NCBI GenBank assembly: GCA_004558185.1
Contig: SFDP01000003.1
Location: 1-64,000, forward strand
DNA: 64,000 nt
From: Lachnospiraceae bacterium
GTDB taxonomy: Bacteria; Bacillota; Clostridia; Lachnospirales; Lachnospiraceae
Direction of reading: 5' to 3'
The position numbers and the translations under genes were made by a program. Below are positions 55,071 to 63,944 of the stretch, one piece after another. The notes beneath the pieces were generated by a model, which saw nothing but the letters and a program-made list of their open reading frames with translations, searched no databases and was not told the origin of the DNA. Every line of letters begins with the position of its first letter. Positions within the stretch are counted from its first letter, which is position 1.

Positions 55071-55856
55071 ATGTCAGGAATTATTACAGCAACCGTAGTG
55101 GTTGCAGTGGTTGGCTTATTCATTGGTTTGTTTTTGGGTATTGCAGCCATTAAATTTAGAGTAGAAACAGACCCCAGGGAAGAAGCTGTTTTAGCCGTTC
55201 TTCCTGGGAATAACTGTGGTGGATGCGGATTTCCGGGCTGTTCCGGACTTGCAGCAGCCATTGCTAAGGGCGAAGCTGCGGTAAATGGCTGCCCTGTCGG
55301 AGGAGAAGCGGTGGCTGCCGAAATCGGAAAGATTATGGGAGTATCTGCAGAAGCCGGTACCAAGATGGTTGCCTTTGTGAAGTGTAAGGGTGATTGCGAA
55401 AAGGCAAAGATCGATTACGACTACACCGGAACTCTGGACTGTGCCATGATGGCCTTTGTTCCGGGAGGAGGACCAAAATCCTGTAATTACGGATGTCTGG
55501 GCAACGGAGACTGTGTGAAAGCCTGTCCCTTTGATGCCATTCATGTGGTGAACGGTGTTGCTCTGGTGGATAAGGATGCCTGCAAGGCCTGCAACAAGTG
55601 TGTAGTTGCCTGCCCGAAGAATTTAATTGAGCTGGTTCCCTATAGTGCAAATCGGCTGGTAGCCTGCAGTTCAAAGGATAAAGGACCGGATGTCATGAAG
55701 GCCTGTGAGGTAGGCTGTATTGGCTGTCAGCTTTGTAAGAAAAATTGTCCTTCGGATGCCATTACGGTGGAGGATTTCCTTGCTAAGATTGATTATGAAA
55801 AGTGTACAGACTGCGGTGTTTGTAAGGAAAAATGTCCGAAGAAGACGATTATTTAA
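55071..55856 (+). CDS. rnfB: Rnf complex subunit RnfB (polyferredoxin)
   Basis: Electron-entry subunit that takes electrons from ferredoxin; 261 aa. It has an N-terminal membrane helix and a 4Fe-4S domain with NNCGGCGFPGCSG and a distal CP. At least four CxxCxxC-type sets follow, for example CKACNKCVVACP, CIGCQLCKKNCP and CTDCGVCKEKCP. AAAGGAGG precedes the ATG. It closes the rnfCDGEAB set; a GH25 gene follows after 18 nt. Confidence 0.97.
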   Translation: MSGIITATVVVAVVGLFIGLFLGIAAIKFRVETDPREEAVLAVLPGNNCGGCGFPGCSGLAAAIAKGEAAVNGCPVGGEAVAAEIGKIMGVSAEAGTKMVAFVKCKGDCEKAKIDYDYTGTLDCAMMAFVPGGGPKSCNYGCLGNGDCVKACPFDAIHVVNGVALVDKDACKACNKCVVACPKNLIELVPYSANRLVACSSKDKGPDVMKACEVGCIGCQLCKKNCPSDAITVEDFLAKIDYEKCTDCGVCKEKCPKKTII

Positions 55857-55874
55857 TGAGAAGAGGACAGCAGG

Positions 55875-56951
55875 ATGCGGCAGACAAATGACTATGAAGA
55901 TAATAGCGGCGGGCTTCCCCTCATCGGTATGGCATTGGGGGTTTCCTTCTTTGTTTTGCTGATTTTGCTCCTGGTAGTTTCCCTGAATAAAAAAAACAGC
56001 TCACCAAGCCGCCCTCAGGCGGCAGCGGTGAGCAGTGAGGAAGAGGATACTACAGATTATCTGGCAGGGAGCAATTTGGTAGCCAGTGATTTGGGATTCT
56101 GGGATATGTATCCTCCTGAGGAAGAGACCTCCACGGTAACTGAGGAAAAGACCCAGGAGGAAGAAACCACTACTGAAGAGGATCCTGCTACTGACGGAAA
56201 GCACGTACAGGTAACCCTGAGAGACGGAACTACAGAATGGTTGGAAATCAACCCAAAATGGAAGAGAAATACCTATGATTTCAGCAATCTGGTCAGTAAG
56301 AATAACCTGCTGAAATATTATGCAGACGGAAAACAGGCTTCTTACCTGGGAATTGACCTTTCCCGTTATCAAAAGGAAGTGAACTATGGGGCGCTGAAAA
56401 ATGAGGGAATAGATTTCTGCATGATCAGGGTAGGAGCCAGAGGGTATGAAACGGGAACGATCCAGGCTGACGATATGTTTGAAACTCATATTGCAGGGGT
56501 GACACAGGCAGGAATTGATGTGGGATTATACTTCTATTCCCAGGCCATTACGGAAGCAGAGGCTGTTGAAGAGGCCAACTATCTGCTGAGCAGAATCGGC
56601 ACTCATAAGATCACCTATCCCATAGCCTTTGACATGGAATATGTAGAAAATGATACTGCCCGGATTGAAACCCTGACCAATTCGGAAAGAACAAAGATTG
56701 CTCTGGCCTTTCTGAAGCGTATTGAAGAAGCAGGCTATACAGGGATGCTTTACGGAAATAAGGAATGGCTGCTGAAGCGTATTGACCTGTCCCAGTTTGA
56801 AGAATACGATATCTGGCTGGCACAGGAGGCAGATATACCGGATTATCCATATACCTATTCCATGTGGCAATATTCCCGGAAGGGAGAGATCTACGGGATA
56901 GATGGCTATGTGGATCTGAATATCAGTTTTGTAGATTATTCAGCCCGGTAA
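55875..56951 (+). CDS. GH25 lysozyme-like cell-wall hydrolase, membrane anchored
   Basis: Protein of 358 aa. A short cytoplasmic start and a membrane helix (about 18-40) are followed by a Glu/Thr-rich spacer (about 50-110) and a glycoside hydrolase 25 domain (about 160-355). GH25 hallmarks are LGIDLSRYQ with the active Asp, FCMIRVGARGY, FYSQA and AFDMEY with the catalytic Asp/Glu pair. It would cleave the muramic-glucosamine bonds of the wall outside the cell. It may be transcribed from the rnf operon, as only 18 nt separate it from rnfB. Its 3' end overlaps the converging AP2/HNH gene by 29 nt. Confidence 0.92.
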   Translation: MRQTNDYEDNSGGLPLIGMALGVSFFVLLILLLVVSLNKKNSSPSRPQAAAVSSEEEDTTDYLAGSNLVASDLGFWDMYPPEEETSTVTEEKTQEEETTTEEDPATDGKHVQVTLRDGTTEWLEINPKWKRNTYDFSNLVSKNNLLKYYADGKQASYLGIDLSRYQKEVNYGALKNEGIDFCMIRVGARGYETGTIQADDMFETHIAGVTQAGIDVGLYFYSQAITEAEAVEEANYLLSRIGTHKITYPIAFDMEYVENDTARIETLTNSERTKIALAFLKRIEEAGYTGMLYGNKEWLLKRIDLSQFEEYDIWLAQEADIPDYPYTYSMWQYSRKGEIYGIDGYVDLNISFVDYSAR

Positions 56952-57729
56952 GTTTTGGAGAAATAGACAATCTGGAATAGATATCAGCGTAAACAGAAGG
57001 TGTAATGCCTTCTGTTTCGTTTTGCATAAAATTTTTTTGGCAGCCTTTTTTTCTAACCACATCCACAGCCTTGTTGTAGGCGATGGCGGCCTCCAGGGCG
57101 CTGTCATAATACCCGATGGTATAGTTTCCTTTAAGGTGAAGTACGGCTTTGAACATCTTTTTTCCACGATACTCTACTGCCGATACTCCCTGATAGGGAT
57201 TTAAAATCTCAATATTTTCATAGCGGTAATCGTGGCAATCGCCATTGACAAAACGATAATCCTTCCCTTCTACCGCATAGTTTTTTATTCCATATCGATT
57301 AGGAAGATTCAGTTGCATACCATAATGAGCTACGAACAGATGGCCTTTACGGCGGGAAATCTTGTGGGAGGCATAAAAAAACAGATCATCAATATCGAAG
57401 GTAAGCCGAAGATTTTCTTCCAGATAATAATGAAAGAATGATGCCCGAACATAAATGGGCGTAGAAAAATAAATATGATTATCCCGAAAATTGCATAAAA
57501 TCACCCATTTTTCAAAAGGCAGAGCATGACCCAGGGGGTGTTGAGAATAGCTTTCAAGAGTGATTTCAGGGTGTTTTAAAAGCTCAGTAGCCTGCTGGTA
57601 GGCTCTGTGCGCTTCCAAAGCAGTAGGAAAGCTCCCCAGACTGATGTGTTTATTTTTAAAGGTACAGGAAGAACGATAATAAAGGCTTCCATCTTTTTTT
57701 CGACTTTCAAAGCTACCGGGCAGATTCAT
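56923..57729 (-). CDS. AP2-HNH-AP2 protein, degenerate homing-endonuclease type
   Basis: Protein of 268 aa with two AP2-type DNA-binding modules, about 5-50 (ISLGSFPTALEAHRAYQQA) and 180-228 (GVSAVEYRGKKMFKAVLHL, then SALEAAIAYNKA). Just before the second is an HNH-like remnant (YRFVNGDCHDYRYENIEIL, 158-176). In HNH enzymes the first part is normally HHINGDxxDNRxxNLE; here the His pair is replaced by Arg-Phe, so cleavage is unlikely. It looks like a homing endonuclease turned into a DNA-binding protein. GGAGG is 6 nt before ATG. It converges on the GH25 gene with a 29-nt overlap. Confidence 0.75.
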   Translation of the reverse strand: MNLPGSFESRKKDGSLYYRSSCTFKNKHISLGSFPTALEAHRAYQQATELLKHPEITLESYSQHPLGHALPFEKWVILCNFRDNHIYFSTPIYVRASFFHYYLEENLRLTFDIDDLFFYASHKISRRKGHLFVAHYGMQLNLPNRYGIKNYAVEGKDYRFVNGDCHDYRYENIEILNPYQGVSAVEYRGKKMFKAVLHLKGNYTIGYYDSALEAAIAYNKAVDVVRKKGCQKNFMQNETEGITPSVYADIYSRLSISPKLTGLNNLQN

Positions 57730-57953
57730 GGGCTTCCTCCAAAGCAGGCAGGTTATCTTTTGAACAGCGATTAGTGGGTAAAAATAAACTCAGTCCTTTA
57801 ATCTTTCTTTTTCAACCTTAACACTTCCGTAAAAATTTAGAAATATTTTTTCTACCTGCTGTATAGACTATTATTGTACAAGTTTTTTTCCCATGCGTAA
57901 AGCTCTTAAATTTTAACCATTAATAGGGGAAAAAAAGAAATATGGAGGTGACT

Positions 57954-58574
57954 ATGTATAAACGTTATGCCACCCTGTTTGTTCTGTTTTATCTGGTGAT
58001 TGGAACAGGCTGGTTGTGTGTACAGGGAATTTTTGTGGATAAACAGGCGGTAAAGGAAGCCTTTATGCTGGTAAATGACAGCAGTGGGGAGGTGCTGCAG
58101 GCAACCAGCTATCTGGGAGTAACACAGGAGCAGGTTTCCACAAAACGGGTCTTGGATATGAATGTACTGATTCGGAAAAACCGAATCGAGATTACCCAGT
58201 CAGAATATGAAAATCTGCTACGCATAGTTGAGGCTGAAGCCGGTGGTGAGGATAAGAAAGGAAAGATGCTGGTAGCCAATGTAGTATTGAACCGGGTAGA
58301 GAATGAAGATTTTCCGGATACGGTAACGGAGGTGATTTTCCAGTCTGAAAATGGAACGACACAGTTTTCCCCGATAAGTGACGGAAGATTTTATACGGTG
58401 AAGATCAGTCAGGAAACAAAGGAGGCAGTGGATGCTGCCCTGAGAGGAGAGGACAATTCACAGGGGGCTTTATATTTTGTGGCAAGGAAGGCGGCAGATG
58501 ACAATAAGCTGCGTTGGTTTGACAAAAATCTGAACAGACTCTTTGCCTACGGAGGACATGAGTTTTTCTCCTGA
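57954..58574 (+). CDS. SleB-like cell wall hydrolase
   Basis: Protein of 206 aa with an N-terminal membrane or signal segment (about 5-28) and a Hydrolase_2 (SleB/CwlJ) domain (about 80-205), marked by LLRIVEAEAGGEDKKGKMLV, ANVVLNRVENEDFP, QFSPI and ARKAADDNKLRWF. Relatives degrade cortex during spore germination, but many vegetative versions exist. The start is ATG 57954 within GGAGGTGACTATG; ATG 57942 overlaps that ribosome site. The 224 nt before it are AT-rich, with no promoter I trust. Confidence 0.87.
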   Translation: MYKRYATLFVLFYLVIGTGWLCVQGIFVDKQAVKEAFMLVNDSSGEVLQATSYLGVTQEQVSTKRVLDMNVLIRKNRIEITQSEYENLLRIVEAEAGGEDKKGKMLVANVVLNRVENEDFPDTVTEVIFQSENGTTQFSPISDGRFYTVKISQETKEAVDAALRGEDNSQGALYFVARKAADDNKLRWFDKNLNRLFAYGGHEFFS

Positions 58575-58576
58575 TA

Positions 58577-58605
58577 TTGAAGTTAAAAACAAGTTGTGAT
58601 AAAAT
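58577..58605 (+). promoter_or_regulatory. Promoter of thrC
   Basis: TTGAAG (58577-58582), 17 bp, TAAAAT (58600-58605). It starts 3 nt after the preceding stop codon, with a leader of about 40 nt. No threonine-type leader peptide or T-box is seen. Confidence 0.7.
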
Positions 58606-58651
58606 GAGCCATGAAAATAAAGGCTGACGGCACTTTGGAATGGAGGAAAAA

Positions 58652-60139
58652 ATGGAATTGTTATATAAAAGCACCAGAGGAGGAGAAGAGAAGGTAACTG
58701 CTTCCCAGGCAATTTTAAAGGGACTGGCCTGTGATGGCGGATTATTCGTACCGGAGAATATCCCCCAGTTTACGACAGAGTTAAAGGCCTGGAAGGATTA
58801 TGGCTATAAACAGGTGGCCTATGAGGTAATGAGTCTGTATCTTACCGATTTTACACAAGAGGAACTGATGGAGTGTATTGAACGGGCCTATGATGATAAG
58901 TTTGATACATCGGCTATTGCTCCTATAGTAGAGGCAGATGGCGCTTTCTATCTGGAATTGTTTCATGGTGCCACCATCGCCTTTAAGGATATGGCATTGT
59001 CTATTCTTCCCTATTTAATGACTACCAGTGCCAAAAAGAATAAGGTGACAAACGATATCGTTATTCTGACTGCTACCTCCGGCGATACAGGAAAAGCAGC
59101 GCTGGCTGGGTTTTCCGGAGTTGCGGGAACCAAAATCATTGTGTTTTATCCCAAGAATGGGGTAAGCCCGATTCAGGAGAGGCAGATGGTTACCCAGAAA
59201 GGAGAGAATACATACGTTGTAGGGATTCAGGGGAATTTTGATGACGCACAGTCGGGAGTGAAGAAGATTTTCGGAGATAAAGAGCTGGTGGCTCTACTGG
59301 AGGAAAAGGGGTATCAGTTTTCTTCTGCCAATTCCATCAACATTGGCCGTCTTGTTCCTCAGATCGTGTATTATGTCTATGCTTATCTTACACTGATCAG
59401 GGAGGGAAAGCTGAATGAGGGAGAAACAATCAATGTGGTAGTGCCTACAGGGAACTTTGGCAATATTCTGGCAGCCTATTATGCCAAGAATATGGGACTT
59501 CCCATAAATAAACTGATTTGCGCCTCCAATGACAATAAGGTGTTGTATGACTTTTTTGAGACCGGATGCTATGACAGAAACCGGGAATTTATCCTTACGG
59601 CATCTCCCTCAATGGATATACTGATTTCCAGCAATCTGGAGCGTCTGATTTATCGTATAGGCGGAGAGGATGCGAAGAAGAATAGCGAATTGATGAACAG
59701 TCTGGCCGGAAAGGGAAGCTATTCCATTACAGAGGACATGAGAAAGCAGCTTGAGGATTTTGCAGGAGGCTACGCTTCTGAGGAGGAGATGGAAGCGAAA
59801 ATTAAGGATTTATATGAAAAAACAGGCTATGTACTGGATACGCATACGGCGGTGGCAGCCTCTGTATATGACCAGTATGTTTCCCGTACAGGAGACAGGA
59901 CAAAGACGGTAATTGCCTCTACAGCCAGTCCTTTTAAATTTGCCCAAAGTGTATTAAAGTCCATTGATCCGGCATATGATAAGCTGTCTGATTACGAACA
60001 GATCGATGTACTGGCTAAGGTAGCCAATGTCAGGATACCCAATGCCATTGAGGAAATCAGAACCGCCCCTGTTATCCATGACCACGTTTGCCAAAAAGAG
60101 GAAATGGTGCAGGAGATCAAACATTTTTTGGGTATCTGA
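58652..60139 (+). CDS. thrC: Threonine synthase
   Basis: PLP enzyme that turns O-phosphohomoserine into threonine; 495 aa, matching the longer bacterial/fungal class. The N-terminal LYKSTRGGEEKVTASQAILK, the PLP-Lys motif HGATIAFKDMALS, TATSGDTGKAAL and the phosphate loop PTGNFGNILAAYYAK are complete. ATG 58652 lies 5 nt after GGAGG; ATG 58640 is part of that site. A small membrane protein gene follows. Confidence 0.96.
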   Translation: MELLYKSTRGGEEKVTASQAILKGLACDGGLFVPENIPQFTTELKAWKDYGYKQVAYEVMSLYLTDFTQEELMECIERAYDDKFDTSAIAPIVEADGAFYLELFHGATIAFKDMALSILPYLMTTSAKKNKVTNDIVILTATSGDTGKAALAGFSGVAGTKIIVFYPKNGVSPIQERQMVTQKGENTYVVGIQGNFDDAQSGVKKIFGDKELVALLEEKGYQFSSANSINIGRLVPQIVYYVYAYLTLIREGKLNEGETINVVVPTGNFGNILAAYYAKNMGLPINKLICASNDNKVLYDFFETGCYDRNREFILTASPSMDILISSNLERLIYRIGGEDAKKNSELMNSLAGKGSYSITEDMRKQLEDFAGGYASEEEMEAKIKDLYEKTGYVLDTHTAVAASVYDQYVSRTGDRTKTVIASTASPFKFAQSVLKSIDPAYDKLSDYEQIDVLAKVANVRIPNAIEEIRTAPVIHDHVCQKEEMVQEIKHFLGI

Positions 60140-60180
60140 CGATTGAAGAGGGAAAGCAAATAAGGAGATAAAAGCCGAGT

Positions 60181-60522
60181 ATGGATGTGGTGAATGGTAT
60201 CATTCTGGTTTGTGGCATATTTATCCTTTACCAGACGTTTATGATGAAAAAAGAGAAGAGAATTCCCGAGGGAGTATTCGTGACCAAAGGAACGGTAATT
60301 GCTTCAGATGCAGATGTAGAGGGCTTCATTAACTATGTCTGCAAAAAGAGTATTCTTCTGGGGATACTGGGCTGTTTAAGTGGTATAGGAGGATTGCTGG
60401 AGGAGTCATACCCCCGGTATTCCATACTCTATTCAGGAATCAGCATTGCGTTTATGGTATGGCTGGTGGTCTTTATGGTCGTTATCCGCAAGGCACAGAA
60501 AAAATATTTAAGGGCTGTCTAA
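60181..60522 (+). CDS. Hypothetical membrane protein, 113 aa
   Basis: Unrecognised protein with three hydrophobic segments (about 4-20, 58-76 and 84-104), a basic stretch after the first (MMKKEKR) and a basic C terminus (RKAQKKYLRAV). It lies 41 nt after thrC in the same direction, and its stop codon lies in the terminator hairpin, so it is the last gene of that transcript. GGAG is 13 nt before the ATG. Confidence 0.65.
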   Translation: MDVVNGIILVCGIFILYQTFMMKKEKRIPEGVFVTKGTVIASDADVEGFINYVCKKSILLGILGCLSGIGGLLEESYPRYSILYSGISIAFMVWLVVFMVVIRKAQKKYLRAV

Positions 60523-60537
60523 GCAGCCCTTTTTTTC
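60511..60537 (+). terminator. Terminator after thrC unit
   Basis: AGGGCTG (60511-60517) pairs with CAGCCCT (60524-60530), followed by a run of seven T. It overlaps the stop codon of the small membrane protein and lies before the 3' end of converging citrate synthase. Confidence 0.88.
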
Positions 60538-60569
60538 ATACACGAATTGAACCTGTACGCTTTCTGTCA

Positions 60570-61943
60570 TCAGCGTTCCTTCATCTGTCTGTAAACCCGA
60601 TCCTCACATACGCTCTTGTAAGCGGGGCGGATAATCTTACCGTTATTGGCCAGCTCCTCCATCCGATGGGCACTCCAGCCGGAGATACGAGCCATGGCAA
60701 AAATAGGAGTATATAATTCCATGGGAAGCTCCAGCATATGATAAACGAAGCCGGAGTAAAAGTCCACGTTGATGCTTACCCCCTTATAGATCTGGCGCTC
60801 CTTTGCAATAACCTGAGGAGCCAGCCGTTCTACCATGGAGTAGAGAGCAAATTCCTTTTCCAGTCCCTTTTCTTTTGACAGATCCTGAACAAATTTCTTA
60901 AATACGACTGCACGGGGATCGGATTTGGAATAGACCGCATGGCCTACACCATAGATCAGTCCTGCCTGATCAAAGGCTTCCTTATGAAGCAGTCTGGCCA
61001 GATAGCTGCTGACCTCATCCTCATCCTCCCAGTCAGAGACCTCCTTCTTCATATCCTCAAACATCTGTACTACCTTGATGTTTGCACCGCCATGACGGGG
61101 ACCCTTAAGGGAGCCGATAGCTGCTGCAATAACGGAGTAGGTATCCGTTAACGAGGAAGAAACCACATGAGTAGTAAAGGAAGAATTGTTTCCGCCTCCA
61201 TGTTCCATATGAAGAACCAGAGCAATATCTAAAATTCGTGCTTCCAAAGGGGTATATTTGCTGTCAGGGCGCAGAATATGTAAAATATTTTCTGCGGTAG
61301 ACAGTCCCCACACCGGCTGATGGATATGAAGGCTTCCGCCGTCATGATAATAACGATAGGCCTGATAGCCATAAATGGAAAGCAGAGGAAAAAGGCTGAT
61401 GAGCTGAAGAGACTGTCTTAGTACGTTGGGAAGAGAGGTGTCGTCTGCCCGATCATCATAGGAATACAGGGTCAATACACTTCTGGCCAGCGTATTCATC
61501 ATGTCTCTGCTGGGTGCCTTCATAATAATATCTCTTACGAAGCTGGTGGGAAGGCTGCGGTAAAAATAAAGCAGCTCCTGAAATTCGCTTAACTGCTTTT
61601 TGGTAGGAAGCTGGTCAAATAAAAGCAGGTAGCTCACTTCCTCAAAGCCGAAGCGATTTTCAGAAGAAAAGCCCTGCACCAGATCCTCCACATTGTATCC
61701 ACGGTAGAACAATTTGCCATGAATGGGAACGGTTTCGCCATCCACGACCTTAGAGGCACGAACGTCTGAAATGTTGGTCAGTCCCGCCAGGACACCCTTA
61801 CCGTTCAAATCTCGCAAACCACGTTTTACCTCGTATCTGGTAAACAGCTCAGAGTCAATAATACCGGCTCTTTCACTTAACTTTGCTAATTGTACAATAT
61901 CAGGGGTAACCTCAGAATAGATATTGGAATTCGTCATCATCAT
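60570..61943 (-). CDS. Citrate synthase
   Basis: Condenses acetyl-CoA and oxaloacetate to citrate; 457 aa, longer than the 370-430 aa of common bacterial forms. Catalytic His, His and Asp fit GPRHGGANIK, GVGHAVYSKSDPR and NVDFYSG. An N-terminal extension of about 60 residues precedes the conserved GKLFYRGYNVEDLV. In anaerobes it mainly supplies 2-oxoglutarate for glutamate. ATG 61943 is 5 nt after AAAGGTGG (minus strand) and GTG 61949 is within that site. It is divergent from the aminopeptidase gene, with repeated motifs in between. Confidence 0.95.
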   Translation of the reverse strand: MMMTNSNIYSEVTPDIVQLAKLSERAGIIDSELFTRYEVKRGLRDLNGKGVLAGLTNISDVRASKVVDGETVPIHGKLFYRGYNVEDLVQGFSSENRFGFEEVSYLLLFDQLPTKKQLSEFQELLYFYRSLPTSFVRDIIMKAPSRDMMNTLARSVLTLYSYDDRADDTSLPNVLRQSLQLISLFPLLSIYGYQAYRYYHDGGSLHIHQPVWGLSTAENILHILRPDSKYTPLEARILDIALVLHMEHGGGNNSSFTTHVVSSSLTDTYSVIAAAIGSLKGPRHGGANIKVVQMFEDMKKEVSDWEDEDEVSSYLARLLHKEAFDQAGLIYGVGHAVYSKSDPRAVVFKKFVQDLSKEKGLEKEFALYSMVERLAPQVIAKERQIYKGVSINVDFYSGFVYHMLELPMELYTPIFAMARISGWSAHRMEELANNGKIIRPAYKSVCEDRVYRQMKER

Positions 61944-61984
61944 TGCCACCTTTCTCTATTAAGATTTGATTAATTGTACCGTTG

Positions 61985-62053
61985 CAGTGTAAAATACTAC
62001 AGGATATCGGTAAATTTCATTTGTATAGAAAAATCCAATATGCTACAGTGTAA
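61985..62053. promoter_or_regulatory. Paired CAGTGTAA motifs between citrate synthase and aminopeptidase genes
   Basis: CAGTGTAA at 61985-61992 and ACAGTGTAAC around 62046-62053 are direct repeats 61 bp apart. On the minus strand the first overlaps a possible -10 (TACACT) that has TTTACC 17 bp upstream, so a regulator bound here could control citrate synthase. No known consensus fits. Confidence 0.4.
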
Positions 62054-62090
62054 CATGATAGTTAACTTCTTGACAAGGAGATTAAAGGAG

Positions 62091-62120
62091 TTTACAAAAA
62101 TTTAAAAAATGAGTTATGAT
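62091..62120 (+). promoter_or_regulatory. Promoter of aminopeptidase P gene
   Basis: TTTACA (62091-62096), 18 bp, TATGAT (62115-62120), with a start site expected near 62127. It covers the upstream in-frame ATG 62109, which therefore cannot be the main start. A further TTGACA at 62070-62075 has only a poor -10. Confidence 0.6.
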
Positions 62121-62153
62121 AGAAATACAGTCAAAAAGAAAGGAAAAGAAACC

Positions 62154-63944
62154 GTGGAAAGTAAGGAAAGAATTACTGCATTACGCAGCTTAATGAAAGA
62201 AAATCACATCGATTATTATTTTATCACTACCTCTGACTATCACAATTCGGAGTATGTGGATGACTATTTTAAGGCAAGAGAGTATATGTCAGGCTTCACC
62301 GGCTCCAATGGAGACCTGCTGATCGGTGCTGACTTTGCCGGTCTGTGGACTGATGGAAGATATTTTATCCAGGCTGAAAGAGAGCTTGAAGGGAGTGGCA
62401 TCCTCCTGTTTCGTATGGGAGAGGAGGGGGTTTGCGGCATAACGGAATATCTTACGGAGCATATTGAGCAGGGGCAGACATTGGCCTTTGATGGAAGGTG
62501 TGTTTCGATTCAAATGGGTAAAAGGCTGGAAAAAGCAGTAGAAAAAAAAGAAGCTCATATTCTCTATGAAGTTGATTATATAGAGCGTTTATGGAAGAAC
62601 CGTCCTTCCAGAAGAGCCAGTCAGGCCTTTCTTTTGCCCCATGAGCTTTGTGGGAAAAATCAGAAGGAGAAGCTGGAGCTGGTAAGGACAAAGATGGAAA
62701 AGCTGGACTGCTCCAGCCTGGTATTAAACAAGCTGGATGATATAATGTGGCTGTTTAATCTCAGAGGAGGAGATGTAGAATGTAATCCTGTGGCCTTAGC
62801 CTACAGCATTATCACACAGAAGGACTGCTTTTTGTTTTTACAAAAGGCTGCCCTTACCGATAAGGTAAAGGAAGAGCTGGCTGCCTCTTCAGTAGTGCTG
62901 AAGGATTATGACCGGTTTAATGAGGAGCTGGAGCAAATCCCGTGGGAAGGAAGGGTGCTTTTAGACAAAGAAAACAGTAACTACAGCATTTATAAGCTGG
63001 TGGAAAAGAAAGCAGAGGTGGTTTTGGGCACCAATCCGACCCAGAAGCTGAAGGCCATTAAAAATGAAGTGGAATTGGAGCAGATGAAACGGGTATATTT
63101 ACTGGATTCGCTGGTGGTCTGCCGTTTTATGCGCTGGTTAAAGGAAAATGTGGGAAAAATCCCCATGACAGAGCTTTCGGCAGCCCGGTATATGGATCAG
63201 CTAAGAAGAGATACAGAAGGCTTTTTGGATCTGTCCTTCCCCACTATCTGTGCCTATCGGGAAAATGCAGCTATGATGCATTATCAGGCAACCACTAAGC
63301 AGGATAAGGAGATTCAGGCAGAGGGGATGCTGCTGATCGACTCTGGCGGTCAGTATATGGGCGGCACCACAGACGTCACCAGAACCTATTGTCTGGGAGA
63401 AGTGACAGCGGAAATGAAGGATCATTATACCGCAGTGGTCGTGGGTATGCTCCGTCTTTTAAATGGGAAATTTTTATATGGCTGTACGGGGCGGAACCTG
63501 GATATTCTGGCCAGAGGTCCCCTGTGGGATATGGGAATCGATTACAAGTGCGGAACAGGCCACGGTATCGGCTATATTCTTAATGTCCATGAGGGTCCCC
63601 AGAATATCCGGTGGCGCTTTAGTGAGGGCATGGAAGAAGTCATTCTGGAGGAGGGAATGGTACTCTCCAATGAACCGGGCGTATACAAGGCCGGAAGCCA
63701 CGGAATCCGTATAGAAAATATTATGGCAGTAAAAAAAGGAATAAAAAATGAGGATGGTCAGTTTATGGAGTTTGAAGGACTGACCTATGCGCCTATTGAT
63801 TTGCAGCTTATTAATCCGGATATAATGGAAAAAAGGGATATCCTGAATCTGAACCGTTATCACCGTCAGGTATATGAGAGAATTGCACCCCTGATGACTG
63901 AGGAGGAAAAAAACTGGCTGCAGGAGGTAACCAAAGAAATCTGA
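62154..63944 (+). CDS. Aminopeptidase P family protein (M24 metallopeptidase)
   Basis: Removes N-terminal residues ahead of proline; 596 aa, the long form with two creatinase-type N-terminal domains. The C-terminal pita-bread domain has the metal ligands in LIDSGG, GGTTDVTRTY, GTGHGIGY, LSNEPGVY and IRIENI. GTG 62154 is preferred: AAAGGA lies 9 nt upstream, homologous sequence starts with ESKERITALRSLM, and a promoter -10 lies over the ATG at 62109. Cytoplasmic, as there is no signal peptide. Confidence 0.93.
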   Translation: MESKERITALRSLMKENHIDYYFITTSDYHNSEYVDDYFKAREYMSGFTGSNGDLLIGADFAGLWTDGRYFIQAERELEGSGILLFRMGEEGVCGITEYLTEHIEQGQTLAFDGRCVSIQMGKRLEKAVEKKEAHILYEVDYIERLWKNRPSRRASQAFLLPHELCGKNQKEKLELVRTKMEKLDCSSLVLNKLDDIMWLFNLRGGDVECNPVALAYSIITQKDCFLFLQKAALTDKVKEELAASSVVLKDYDRFNEELEQIPWEGRVLLDKENSNYSIYKLVEKKAEVVLGTNPTQKLKAIKNEVELEQMKRVYLLDSLVVCRFMRWLKENVGKIPMTELSAARYMDQLRRDTEGFLDLSFPTICAYRENAAMMHYQATTKQDKEIQAEGMLLIDSGGQYMGGTTDVTRTYCLGEVTAEMKDHYTAVVVGMLRLLNGKFLYGCTGRNLDILARGPLWDMGIDYKCGTGHGIGYILNVHEGPQNIRWRFSEGMEEVILEEGMVLSNEPGVYKAGSHGIRIENIMAVKKGIKNEDGQFMEFEGLTYAPIDLQLINPDIMEKRDILNLNRYHRQVYERIAPLMTEEEKNWLQEVTKEI

